Assembly (NCBI RefSeq): GCF_001698225.1
Contig: NZ_CP016594.1
Span: 4,712,001 to 4,776,000 of the forward strand
From: Gordonia terrae
Lineage (GTDB): Bacteria; Actinomycetota; Actinomycetes; Mycobacteriales; Mycobacteriaceae
Length of the DNA: 64,000 bases
Direction of reading: 5' to 3'
Every line of letters begins with the position of its first letter. The first letter of the stretch is position 1. Position numbers and translations under genes: made by a program. The notes below the pieces were generated by a model that did not search any database, was not told where the DNA came from, and was given only the letters and a program-made list of their open reading frames with translations. Shown here one piece after another: positions 46,080 through 54,258 of the stretch.

Positions 46080-47468
46080 CTACTTCCCGACTTTCTGACC
46101 CTGCAGCGCCGCGAAATCGTTCTCGAGGCTCGGGATCTCGGTGCCGCGGAGCGAGGCCCCCGCGGTCTCCTTCAGGAAGCACAGGGCGACCATGCCGATG
46201 GCACACGCGCCCATCATGTAGACCGCCGGGAACAGGTTCCAGTCGGTGCTCTCGACGACGGCATCGTTGACCAGCGGGGCTGTGCCGCCGAAGGCGGCGG
46301 TCGCGACGTTGTAGGAGATCGCGAAACCGGCGTACCGGACCTGCGTGGGGAACATCGCCGGGAATGTCGCCGAGATGGTCGCGAGCTGCGGTATGTAGAG
46401 CACGCCCAGGATGACGAATGCCACGATCGCCCAGGCGAACCCCTGCCCCATCAGCCAATAGAGCGGCAAGGCGAGGACGAACAGGCCGATCAGCGAACCC
46501 CACCACATCGGTTTGCGGCCCGTCGAATCCGACCACCATCCGAAGAACGGGATCAGCAACATCATGACCAGCTGACCGATGAGGTTGACGACGCTGGCGG
46601 AGGTCTCGGACAGATCGATCGTGTTCTGCAGATAGGTCGGCTGGTAGGCCAGCAAGGTGTAGTTGGCGACGTTCAGCGCGATCACCAGACCGAACATCGT
46701 GATGATCGGACGCCGGTAGTTGACCAGCAGGTCCTTGAACCGGGTCCAGGCCGACCCCTTGATCTCGTTGTCCTGCTCCAGTTCCTGGAACACGGGGGTG
46801 TCTTCCATCTGCGACCGCAGGTAGAGACCGATCAGGCCCATCGGGAGAGCGAGCAGGAACGGGATACGCCAGCCCCACTGGTCCATCTGGCTGTCGGTCA
46901 GCGCCAGCTGCAACAGCAGGACGAACAGTGTGCCGCCGCAGAAGCCGGCCAGCGTTCCGAATTCGAGGAACGATCCGTACTTGCCGCGCTTGTTGTCGGG
47001 CGCGTACTCGGCCATGAACGTTGCGGCACCGCCGTATTCACCGCCGGTGGAGAAGCCCTGGATCACCCTGAGCAGGATCAGCAGGACCGGCGCCCAGAAG
47101 CCGATGGACGCGTGTGTGGGCAGCAGACCGATCAGCGCGGTCGCGCCGGAGATGAGCAGGATGGTCATCGCGAGAACGGATTTGCGGCCGATACGATCGC
47201 CGATGGGTCCCCAGACCATGCCGCCCAGGGGCCTCAGCACGAAGGAGATCGCGAAACCGAGCATGGTGCCGACGGTTCCGAAATCGCCCGGGAAGAATGC
47301 CTGGGTCAGATAGACCGAGGCCGCGGCGTAGACGCCGTAGTCATACCACTCGGTGGCGTTGCCGATCGCCGAGGCGCCGATGGCCTTTCGGAGGAGTTTC
47401 TTGCCCTCGGGAGAGTTCGGGTCCGGTGCGAGCTGCTCGTATGTGTCTGCTGTCGTCGTGTCGCTCAT
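46080..47468 (-). CDS. MHS-family MFS transporter (ProP-like), 462 aa
   Basis: This twelve-helix proton symporter shows NATEWYDYGVYAAAS at helix 1, GPIGDRIGRKSVL in loop 2-3 and STGGEYGGAATF in helix 5, the closest of the three transporters here to ProP-type osmolyte carriers. ATG 47468 is preceded by AGGAAG; the longer frame upstream has no homology character. It is the last gene of the amidase-DUF3830-GntR operon, which makes it the probable importer of the operon's substrate. Confidence 0.9.
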   Translation of the reverse strand: MSDTTTADTYEQLAPDPNSPEGKKLLRKAIGASAIGNATEWYDYGVYAAASVYLTQAFFPGDFGTVGTMLGFAISFVLRPLGGMVWGPIGDRIGRKSVLAMTILLISGATALIGLLPTHASIGFWAPVLLILLRVIQGFSTGGEYGGAATFMAEYAPDNKRGKYGSFLEFGTLAGFCGGTLFVLLLQLALTDSQMDQWGWRIPFLLALPMGLIGLYLRSQMEDTPVFQELEQDNEIKGSAWTRFKDLLVNYRRPIITMFGLVIALNVANYTLLAYQPTYLQNTIDLSETSASVVNLIGQLVMMLLIPFFGWWSDSTGRKPMWWGSLIGLFVLALPLYWLMGQGFAWAIVAFVILGVLYIPQLATISATFPAMFPTQVRYAGFAISYNVATAAFGGTAPLVNDAVVESTDWNLFPAVYMMGACAIGMVALCFLKETAGASLRGTEIPSLENDFAALQGQKVGK

Positions 47469-47583
47469 CTGCGCTTCCTGATTCGTGGGGCCGCTGAGGG
47501 TCGAGCTCGTCGTGCAGCGCTCGGTGGACCCACGAGATGCACTCAGCGACGTTCTCGACTGTGTGCTCTCCGGCCGCGGGCGA

Positions 47584-48372
47584 TCAGCCCCTGGCCACCT
47601 GAAGGTTCGCGGCGTCCTCGCCGTCACCGATCAGGCGACGCAACCCGTCGGCCATGTGCTCGATCATCAGAGCATCCGCCGCCGCGGCATCTCCCGCGGC
47701 GATGGCGTCCACCAACGCCTGGTGTTCGTCGATCCGATCCTTTCCCGAGGAATACGTTCCCCGCATGGCTCGCAGGCACATTCGCGTCTCCACGAGAATC
47801 GTCTCGTGCAGGCGCGAAAGCCTCTGACTTCCGGCGTATTCCACCAGGGTCTGATGGAAAGCCATGTCCGCCTCCGCCATCCCGGCGCCGTTGGGCTCGC
47901 CGATGTGGTCACGCATCGCGTCGACGGCCTCACCCAGCGCCTGCACCGCCTCCTGCTCGCGATGCGCAATCACCTGCTGCGCGGCAGCACGTTCCACGGC
48001 GGTCCGCGCTACGTACATGTCCCGGATGTCCTCGTCCTCCATCGACACCACGAACAGCCCGCGGTTGCGGTGGCTGACCAGCAACCCCTCGGCGGTGAGA
48101 CGCTGCATGGCCTCGCGGAGGGGACCACGACTGACGCCCAGGTCGGCCGCCAGCCCCGACTCCGTCAGTTGCGAGCCGGGTGCGAAGTCCCCGTTTGCGA
48201 TCGCATCGTGCAACTTACGCGCGATGATCGCCGGTGTCGATTCCTGAACCAGCGGCGACAACACCCGGCGACGTGGCGATTTGCTCCGTTTTGGCTGGTG
48301 AACGACGGTTCGATCAACTCCCGGATCCTCCGGACCCGGAGTCTCGGCCCCCACCTTCATCGTCACCGTCAT
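47584..48372 (-). CDS. GntR-family transcriptional regulator, FCD (FadR) subfamily, 262 aa
   Basis: An N-terminal winged helix-turn-helix (about residues 50-115: GDFAPGSQLTESGLAADLGVSRGPLREAMQRL, given as a landmark with key residues L-E-L-S-R-R-E) is followed by an all-helical FCD ligand domain. That domain carries the metal-site residues D/E-x-x-FH (ADMAFHQTLV) and late His residues (IDEHQALVDA, LMIEHMADG). Starts at 48372 and 48360 are both possible; AGAGGGG lies at a better distance from 48360. It sits inside the operon whose promoter contains the 22-bp palindrome, so autoregulation is likely, and two further copies of the core site suggest a wider regulon. Confidence 0.9.
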   Translation of the reverse strand: MTVTMKVGAETPGPEDPGVDRTVVHQPKRSKSPRRRVLSPLVQESTPAIIARKLHDAIANGDFAPGSQLTESGLAADLGVSRGPLREAMQRLTAEGLLVSHRNRGLFVVSMEDEDIRDMYVARTAVERAAAQQVIAHREQEAVQALGEAVDAMRDHIGEPNGAGMAEADMAFHQTLVEYAGSQRLSRLHETILVETRMCLRAMRGTYSSGKDRIDEHQALVDAIAAGDAAAADALMIEHMADGLRRLIGDGEDAANLQVARG

Positions 48373-48382
48373 CCCCTCTTTC

Positions 48383-48919
48383 TTACCGTGAATGGCGCGC
48401 ATAAGTCAGTGTTTCCCCGCGCGCGCCGCCCATCCAGACGTCGTTGCAGGCAGCTGCGAACTCGTCGAGACCCTCGACGATGGTCGCGAACACGTTGCCC
48501 GGGACCCAGCCCACATCGCCGTTGACCAGCAGATTGTTGCGGCCGTAGAACACCGCGAGGTCGATGAGCAGCCGATGCTCGGCGGGGGCCGATCCGCTGT
48601 CGTAGCCGTAGGCCGGGTTCTCGAGCACCCCGTCGAAAGTGAAATAGCACAGATCACCCGGGATCGGGGTGATGGTGGTGTTCTCCATCCCCGGTTCCGC
48701 CGGAGCGAAGGCCGGCAGCAGCGTGTAGATCTCGTTGCGCGCGAACTTGCCGTGGAAAACCTGCCCTCCCAGCGGCAGTGCGTCCCAGACCGCGGCGGCG
48801 GTGCGCGGCGCCTCGGCATCCAGCATCCGCGCCACCGCGCGCACGCCTCGCTTCTCCAGTGTCACGGTGATGAATCGGTCATCTCGGGACCGTGCGCCCG
48901 TCCGCTGTTCCTCCGTCAC
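48383..48919 (-). CDS. DUF3830 family protein, 178 aa
   Basis: This small soluble protein has the beta-rich, cyclophilin-like pattern of DUF3830: a strand ITVTLEKRGVRAVARML, DALPLGGQVFHGKFARNEIYTLLP, then PGDLCYFTF and a conserved-looking YGRNNLLVNGDVGWVPGNVFATI segment. No catalytic role is established as far as I recall. The GTG start overlaps the amidase stop by four bases, and GntR follows after a few bases. It recurs with amidases and racemases in catabolic clusters, so a substrate-binding or isomerase role is possible, by inference. Confidence 0.75.
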   Translation of the reverse strand: MTEEQRTGARSRDDRFITVTLEKRGVRAVARMLDAEAPRTAAAVWDALPLGGQVFHGKFARNEIYTLLPAFAPAEPGMENTTITPIPGDLCYFTFDGVLENPAYGYDSGSAPAEHRLLIDLAVFYGRNNLLVNGDVGWVPGNVFATIVEGLDEFAAACNDVWMGGARGETLTYARHSR

Positions 48920-50322
48920 GGCCGATCCCCCAACATGGTGAAGCCGGCGGCCGCCTCGTACGCCGCCGCGACGCGCAGAACGGTTGCGTCATGATGGCGT
49001 GCGCCGACGAACTGCGCCCCGGTCGGCAGACCATCGGCGAATCCGCTCGGCACGGAGATCGCCGGTTGGCCGGTGAGATTGAACGGGTAGGTGTAGGGGG
49101 TCCACGAGGTCCAGTCGGGAGATGCCGACCCGTCGGGAACCGTGCGACCGGCCCCGAATGCGACGGTCGGCATCGACGGGGTCAGCAGGACGTCGAATTC
49201 CTGGTGGAGAAGGCTCATCTGGGTGCCAATCTCCATCCGCAGGGCGGTGGCACCGACGACATCGGCCGCGCTGAGGTCGCGGTGGCGCTCGAGCGCTTCG
49301 ATCAGCAGCGGATCCACCCGCTCGGCGGCATGCGGGCCGAGCCCCCGCACGACGACGCCGGCACCGGCGAACCAGATGACGTGATAGGCCCAGGCGGGGT
49401 CATCCCAGCCCAGATCGACCTTCTCCACCGTCGCCCCGAGCTGCTCGAGGACTGATGCGACCCGATCGGTATTCGCCTGGACACCTGGGTCATTCGAGCC
49501 GAATCCGAGATCGGCGCTGTACCCGACACGGAGATCCGCGAGGTCGCGAACCTCGTGGACCGCCGTGGCCATACTCGTCGACGACGGGGGCAGGGCGGAC
49601 CAGTCGCGCGCGTCGAATCCGCTCAAAACATCCAGCAGCGCAGCACAATCCGACACGGTCCGTGTCATCGGGCCGACGTGTGCCACCGGCGCGAACGGAC
49701 TCGGCGGATACATCGGCACCCGTCCCATCGTGGGTTTGAACCCGACGACGCCGCAGTAGGCGGCCGGTATACGGATGGAACCGCCACCGTCGGTGCCGAC
49801 CGACAGCGGCCCCAGACCGGCGGCGAGGGCCGCGGCACTGCCCCCGCTCGACCCGCCCGATGTCCGCGTCGTATCCCACGGGTTGCGGGTGACACCGGTC
49901 CGCGGACTGTCGGTCACGCCCTTCCAGCCGAACTCCGGCGTGGTGACCTTGCCGAGTAACACCGCACCGGCCTCACGCAGACGGGCGACGGCCGGCGCGT
50001 CGGTGTCCCAGACCATCTGATCGGGTTCGATCATCAGCGAACCGCGCAGTGTCGGCCATCCGGCGGTGAGGAGGAGGTCCTTGATCGAGACGGGCACTCC
50101 GTCGAGTGGACCGATGGGCGTCCCGGCCGCGAATCTCGCCGTGGATTCCACGGCCGCAGCCATCGTCCGGCCCCGGTCGACCAGGCAGAACGCATTGATC
50201 GGCGGATCGACGTCCTCGATGGCGTCGAGCAGCTCCGTGGCCACCGTCTCCGGTGTGAGCGCACCGGTACGGTAGGCCTCGGCCAGTTCCGTGGCGCTGA
50301 GCCACCGCGTGGCGTCCGACAT
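48916..50322 (-). CDS. Amidase signature family hydrolase, 468 aa
   Basis: This amidase has the Ser-cisSer-Lys triad: Lys81 in VSIKDLLLT, the cis-Ser and nucleophile region TSGGSSGGSAAALAAG with VGTDGGGSIRIPAAYCG following. It hydrolyses an amide to acid and ammonia or amine. The ATG at 50322 begins directly downstream of the palindromic operator. It is the first gene of the minus-strand operon amidase-DUF3830-GntR-MHS transporter. The substrate is unknown; in this island it is a good candidate for an early step on an amide or lactam. Confidence 0.92.
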   Translation of the reverse strand: MSDATRWLSATELAEAYRTGALTPETVATELLDAIEDVDPPINAFCLVDRGRTMAAAVESTARFAAGTPIGPLDGVPVSIKDLLLTAGWPTLRGSLMIEPDQMVWDTDAPAVARLREAGAVLLGKVTTPEFGWKGVTDSPRTGVTRNPWDTTRTSGGSSGGSAAALAAGLGPLSVGTDGGGSIRIPAAYCGVVGFKPTMGRVPMYPPSPFAPVAHVGPMTRTVSDCAALLDVLSGFDARDWSALPPSSTSMATAVHEVRDLADLRVGYSADLGFGSNDPGVQANTDRVASVLEQLGATVEKVDLGWDDPAWAYHVIWFAGAGVVVRGLGPHAAERVDPLLIEALERHRDLSAADVVGATALRMEIGTQMSLLHQEFDVLLTPSMPTVAFGAGRTVPDGSASPDWTSWTPYTYPFNLTGQPAISVPSGFADGLPTGAQFVGARHHDATVLRVAAAYEAAAGFTMLGDRP

Positions 50323-50340
50323 GCGCCCCCTCGAAGAGTT

Positions 50341-50362
50341 GGTAGATTGTTGACAATCTACC
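50341..50362. promoter_or_regulatory. 22-bp perfect palindrome: GntR operator in the amidase/racemase divergent promoter
   Basis: GGTAGATTGT-TG-ACAATCTACC is a perfect inverted repeat, ten bases on each side of a TG centre. It lies 19 bp upstream of the amidase start and 15 bp upstream of the racemase-like start, with that gene's GGAGGT site between. Its core ATTGT-NN-ACAAT recurs at 36344 and 63625. Repression of both directions by the FCD GntR protein encoded in the minus-strand operon is the natural reading. Confidence 0.8.
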
Positions 50363-50376
50363 TTGGAGGTGTGGGC

Positions 50377-51129
50377 GTGACAACTGCCGTCGCCATGCTG
50401 TATCCCGGCCACGCCGCCGAGGACGACTACGAACTCATCGAGGCGGCCATCGGTGCCGCGGCACCCTCCCTCGGGGTCCGATTGCCGGTCCTCATCACCG
50501 AGGTGGACTCCGACGATCACACCGTCGAGGCCATGGCGGCGGTCGGCGAACGGGGCCGCCTCGCCGACGGCGTTCGGCGAGCGCTGGACCACCATCCATC
50601 GGCGGTCATGTGGGCGTGCACCTCCGGCAGTTTCGTCTACGGCTTCCACGGCGCCCGACGCCAGGCCGCCGACGTCGCCGACCGGGCGGGCCGTCCGGCC
50701 TCGTCGACATCGCTAGCGTTCGCCGGGGCGTGCCGGCATCTCGGCCTGTCGCGGGTCGCGATCGCCGCGACCTACCCGGAGCCGCTGGCCGCCCGGTTCA
50801 TCGGGTTCCTCGCCGACGCCGGTGTCGAGGTTGTTGCCCTGCGCGCCAACGACATCGGGACCGCCACCGAGGCAGGCACGTTCGACGGTGACGGGTTGTT
50901 CGAGATGCTCGCGGCTGCCGACTGCGATTCGGCACAGGCGATCGTGGTTCCCGACACCGCATTACACACCGCGACGTGGATCACCGGCCTCGAGGCCTAC
51001 GTCGGCAAACCCGTGCTCACGGCGAACCAGGTCACCGCGTGGGAGGGGCTCCGGCTTGCCGGTCTCTCGGTCGAGGTGCCCGGCCTCGGGAGCCTGTTCA
51101 CCTCTCCGCCCGACCCACCCGCTGATTGA
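50377..51129 (+). CDS. Asp/Glu racemase / arylmalonate decarboxylase / maleate isomerase-like protein, 250 aa
   Basis: The two-lobed fold of this family is indicated by WACTSGSFVYG with Cys81 near the middle and by the C-terminal KPVLTANQVTAWE motif. The second catalytic Cys, present in maleate isomerases and in the paralogue at 62854-63600 (SCTN), is replaced here by Asp193 (VVPDTALHT). One-Cys members act as decarboxylases or racemases of another kind. GTG 50377 has GGAGGT seven bases upstream. It is divergent from the amidase operon under the shared palindrome. Ectoine clusters of other bacteria contain a relative, EutA. Confidence 0.82.
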   Translation: MTTAVAMLYPGHAAEDDYELIEAAIGAAAPSLGVRLPVLITEVDSDDHTVEAMAAVGERGRLADGVRRALDHHPSAVMWACTSGSFVYGFHGARRQAADVADRAGRPASSTSLAFAGACRHLGLSRVAIAATYPEPLAARFIGFLADAGVEVVALRANDIGTATEAGTFDGDGLFEMLAAADCDSAQAIVVPDTALHTATWITGLEAYVGKPVLTANQVTAWEGLRLAGLSVEVPGLGSLFTSPPDPPAD

Positions 51130-51152
51130 GCAGCGAGGAGCCCAGCGAAACC
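51121..51152. repeat. GATTGAGC...GCGAAACC dispersed repeat at the end of the racemase-like gene
   Basis: The element has the same framework as the repeats at 46010 and 53088: a TTGAGC box, an AGCGAGGAGC middle and a CGAAACC end. Its TTGAGC supplies the TGA stop of the racemase-like gene (51127-51129). It lies between convergent genes. Confidence 0.65.
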
Positions 51153-51222
51153 ACATGCCGCACAACAGGTTGCACTGGTTCCGCCATAGCTCCGCTGTCC
51201 CCAGCCCCGAGGGATGAGATCG

Positions 51223-52920
51223 TCAGAACGGCGGCGGGTCGAGGCGGTCGAGTTCTTCGCGGGCTCGTTTGTTGCGGGCGCGTTCGTGTCGCCGGCGGGC
51301 CAGTTTGGCGTCCAGTCGGCTATAGGGGCGCTCCGAGTTGTCGGCGGAAGCGATGATGTGTGGGGTGGGTGGGGCTTGAGCGGCTTGTTCGAACCGGATT
51401 CGCCGCAGGTTGGGGAAGGTGTCTTCGAGGGTTTCGGCATCCCCGGGCAGGGTGACCCCTTCGGGGGTCTCGTATTCGGTGACCAGGCGGCCGTCTTCGT
51501 CGCGGTATTGCACGTCGACCCAGTCACCGTGGGTTTTGAGGAGATGACTGGGGCGGCATTTGGCGTTGAGGTTCTCACTCGACGTCGCCCCACCCCGGGC
51601 AGGGTCGGTGTGGTCGTATTCGGAGACGTGGTCGAGATCGCAGGCGAACGCTGAACGGGTGCAGCCGGGTTCGGTGCAATAACCGTCCCGCACCCGCACG
51701 AAGTCAGCGCACGACGTGGTCGGCCGGTACCCGTTGCCGGGATGGGTTGCCGGATACACCACTGCGACCGATGCGGTGGTGGCATCGGTCGAGTCGTCGA
51801 ATTGCGCTGCGGTGGGATAGTTTTCGCTGTCGGACTGCGGTGTCTCGTCTGGTGCCGGGCGCCCGGCGGTCCGCCGCTGCGCATCGTCGCTGCTGCGGGC
51901 CACATAGGTCGGTTGGGTGCGGGCCGGGGTGACCGGGGACAGCGTGGCGTCCGGGCGGGCCGCGAGGTCACGCACATGCTCATCGGAGATTATGCCGTGC
52001 TCATCGAGGAACCCCACCCCCGGCGCACCAGCCAGGGTCGCGGCATCGGTCACCACATGAATCACGACCTCGGCGCGGATCGCGTCGAGGACACTCTGCG
52101 GGTCCGGGATGTCCGCGGTGCAGGGCTCGTCGTCGGCGCACTGGCACTCGAATGCCGTGCGGGTCAACAGCGCGAACATCGCATCGGACTGGCGGTGCCC
52201 GCGCTTGCGCCCGTCTCGTTTGCATACCGCATCAGCGAGGACGCGGACGGCTTTTGCCGAGATCCGCACGTTCTCTGCCGACATCACGGCGGTGAGTTCG
52301 GCGGTGCCGTCGGGCAGTTCATGGGTCCACACCCCCCGTTGACCCATCGCGTCTTTGCGGCGTTGGCGTACCGCATCGGGGTCGTGCCGGAAGACCAGTC
52401 GGTCGACCATGTCCCGTAGCCGCGCCCGGTCCCACACGCCCGAGCGCCGGCGAATCGTCGCGGCGATCTCGGCATCCAGGCCGGGGGTGATCGGGTCATC
52501 GGCGGGGATCAACTCGGTGCGGGAGATGATCAGCCGAATCTGCCACTGCGACAGGATCCCGTCACGCAGGGTGTCCGCGACCTCGGGGAGCCGGTCTCGT
52601 AGCGCGGTAGCGTCGTCGATGAGTATCTCTGCCTGCCGTCGCGACACCGCGGCTTGACGGGCGATCCGGGCGGCGCAGTCGGCGTGGCCGTCCATCACGA
52701 ATCCCGACGCGCTGGTGGTGACCAGGCGGTCGACCATCACCGCGATCGTCTGATACCGATGCCAGGCGAGATAGGACTCTCCGCGTCGTGACGCGTCGAG
52801 GCCGGCCATCAACATGACCATGTCGGTCTCGGCCGCGCAGGCAGGGTCGACCCCGGCGACGAACTCGCCCGGCAGATCGGTCCACACCCTCACCACGCCC
52901 CCCGACGCCTGTTTCGTCAC
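51223..52920 (-). CDS. DUF222 / HNH endonuclease domain protein (13E12-type), 565 aa
   Basis: The first 400 residues form the helical DUF222 domain typical of the 13E12 repeat family of mycobacteria and relatives. The C-terminus is an HNH nuclease: RDGYCTEPGC for the zinc Cys pair, DLDHVSEYDH with the catalytic Asp-His, GGATSSENLNAKCRPSH and the final His in LLKTHGDW. GTG 52920 is chosen; the frame extends upstream without matching sequence. Such genes exist in many copies per genome, and their role is unresolved. Repeats flank it on both sides. Confidence 0.9.
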   Translation of the reverse strand: MTKQASGGVVRVWTDLPGEFVAGVDPACAAETDMVMLMAGLDASRRGESYLAWHRYQTIAVMVDRLVTTSASGFVMDGHADCAARIARQAAVSRRQAEILIDDATALRDRLPEVADTLRDGILSQWQIRLIISRTELIPADDPITPGLDAEIAATIRRRSGVWDRARLRDMVDRLVFRHDPDAVRQRRKDAMGQRGVWTHELPDGTAELTAVMSAENVRISAKAVRVLADAVCKRDGRKRGHRQSDAMFALLTRTAFECQCADDEPCTADIPDPQSVLDAIRAEVVIHVVTDAATLAGAPGVGFLDEHGIISDEHVRDLAARPDATLSPVTPARTQPTYVARSSDDAQRRTAGRPAPDETPQSDSENYPTAAQFDDSTDATTASVAVVYPATHPGNGYRPTTSCADFVRVRDGYCTEPGCTRSAFACDLDHVSEYDHTDPARGGATSSENLNAKCRPSHLLKTHGDWVDVQYRDEDGRLVTEYETPEGVTLPGDAETLEDTFPNLRRIRFEQAAQAPPTPHIIASADNSERPYSRLDAKLARRRHERARNKRAREELDRLDPPPF

Positions 52921-53087
52921 CCGCCCCGATCGCGCGTGATCTGTTACCAACCAATGTAAACCCGACCACCGACAATTTCGAAAGAGTCTCCACCGCAGGT
53001 GAGATCGTCGTCGACGAAATGAACTCTGCGAGTTGCAGTATGGTTCTGGCCGGTTTGCGGGTGGCTGAGTTCCTCGGGTCACCAGGT

Positions 53088-53176
53088 GGTTTCGACACGG
53101 CGCCTCGCTCCGCTCGGGGCCGGCTCAACCAGCGGGTTGGGGGCTCAACCAGCGGAAGGGGCGCCGGTTCAACCCC
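53088..53176. repeat. Repeat cluster related to GGTTGAGC...CGAAACC elements
   Basis: Read on the minus strand, this stretch has GGTTGAAC, then two GCTGGTTGAGC boxes, then a GAGCGGAGCGAGGCGCC middle and a TGTCGAAACC end. It belongs to the same family as the elements at 46010 and 51121. It lies in the 408-bp gene-free spacer between the DUF222-HNH gene and the phosphotransferase gene. The rest of that spacer (52921-53087) contains nothing I could recognise. Confidence 0.65.
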
Positions 53177-53222
53177 ACAGGAGGCGAACTGTCGAAGAAA
53201 CCGGAGGCCGCAACAATGCACA

Positions 53223-53333
53223 GTCAACGGGATCCGACGCATAGTCGACACAATCGGACGCACGGTCGACGAGAACTGACGCACAGTCGACGAATCACGA
53301 CACCCAGTCAACAGGATCGGACGCACGGTCAGT
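53223..53333. repeat. 21-bp degenerate tandem repeat array, five units plus a partial
   Basis: Units start with GTCRAC and end with GACGCAC-like sequence: 53223-53243, 53244-53264, 53265-53285, 53286-53306 and 53307-53327, followed by a partial GTCAGTCGAT. The partial unit contains the stop codon of the phosphotransferase gene (53329-53331). The unit is a multiple of three and open on both strands, and would read as a seven-residue repeat, but no start or coding signal was seen. There are no spacers, so it is not a CRISPR array. Confidence 0.85.
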
Positions 53334-54258
53334 CGATCACTGCCTTCGCGACCGTGACGCACGTCGTGATCCACTCACGGTCGGTCGGGCGCAGTGCGCG
53401 CGACGCACGGTCGGCATCCTCGATCGCCCAGTGCGCGTGGAGGATCATCCGCACGATGACCCAGTCGCGCGCACGATCCGGATCGAGGTTCGCTGCGTCG
53501 GTGATCGTGGAGAAGCGCCGGCGGATGTCGTATCGCACGTCGGAAGCGCGCGTGTCCAGACGGTTCCACAGCATGGGGGCGAGTTCGTAGTGTGCATCAC
53601 CCGACATCGGGCTGGGATCGATGGCGACCCAGCGGCCGTCGGCATCGGCGAGGACGTTCTCGTGGTGGAGGTCGCCGTGCACGATGACGCCCACGGTGGC
53701 GGCGTCGGCGAGGAAGTCCCGGCCGAGGGAGAGCGCTTGCTCGACAAAGCGTCTCGGCACCGGCGCGTCGCGCGGGATGCCGGCCAGGTCGTCCAGCCAC
53801 CGCTCCAGATGCGCGGTGAGTGGCGTGAGCCGGCCCGGCGCCGGGATGTGCAACCGGCCGTAGAGACCGGCGACCACCAGACAGGCCTCGTCGTCGTCGA
53901 CGGTCGTCAGGTCGCGTCGGGTGAGTCGTTCGAGGAGGATCGCGCGGCGACGGGGATCGGCGCGCAGCATTCGCACCGCCCCACGACCGTGCCAATGGTG
54001 CAGTCCCAGAGCCTCGTGCGCGCCCTCGTCGTCTCCGTCGAACGCCACCTTCAGGACAGCCGGCGCACCCTCGCGATCGAACACCGGGACCACGAGCGAT
54101 TCGAACCCGTGCCACAACTCGTCGCCGTCGCGGCGCAGGGCCCACTCGTCGAGGAGTCCCGAGATCGTGACCGGGAGGCGTCGCAGCCAGTCCGCCCAGA
54201 GCGGCCCCAACTCGGCCTGATCCGACAATCCGGCCGGGATGTCGGAGGCGGCGATCAT
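53329..54258 (-). CDS. Aminoglycoside/hydroxyurea antibiotic phosphotransferase (APH(6)-like), 309 aa
   Basis: This small-molecule kinase has the APH fold. HGDLHHENVLADADGRWVAIDPSPMSGD (landmark around residues 200-228) contains the catalytic Asp in HGDLHHENVL and the Mg-binding Asp in AIDP. The PMSGDAHYELAPMLWNR end matches the streptomycin 6-kinase/hydroxyurea kinase group. The ATG at 54258 overlaps the kdpE stop by four bases, so it appears to be the last gene of the kdp operon, an unusual partner. Whether it confers resistance is unknown; many chromosomal members have other substrates. Confidence 0.85.
   Translation of the reverse strand: MIAASDIPAGLSDQAELGPLWADWLRRLPVTISGLLDEWALRRDGDELWHGFESLVVPVFDREGAPAVLKVAFDGDDEGAHEALGLHHWHGRGAVRMLRADPRRRAILLERLTRRDLTTVDDDEACLVVAGLYGRLHIPAPGRLTPLTAHLERWLDDLAGIPRDAPVPRRFVEQALSLGRDFLADAATVGVIVHGDLHHENVLADADGRWVAIDPSPMSGDAHYELAPMLWNRLDTRASDVRYDIRRRFSTITDAANLDPDRARDWVIVRMILHAHWAIEDADRASRALRPTDREWITTCVTVAKAVID

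Noticed and set aside
53223..53333. CRISPR array
   Set aside because: The 21-bp units are contiguous and degenerate with no unique spacers, and no cas genes are present.
53216..53590. Plus-strand gene encoding the seven-residue repeat and running into the phosphotransferase region
   Set aside because: It depends on the repeat array and on sequence antisense to a well-supported kinase; no ribosome site was seen.
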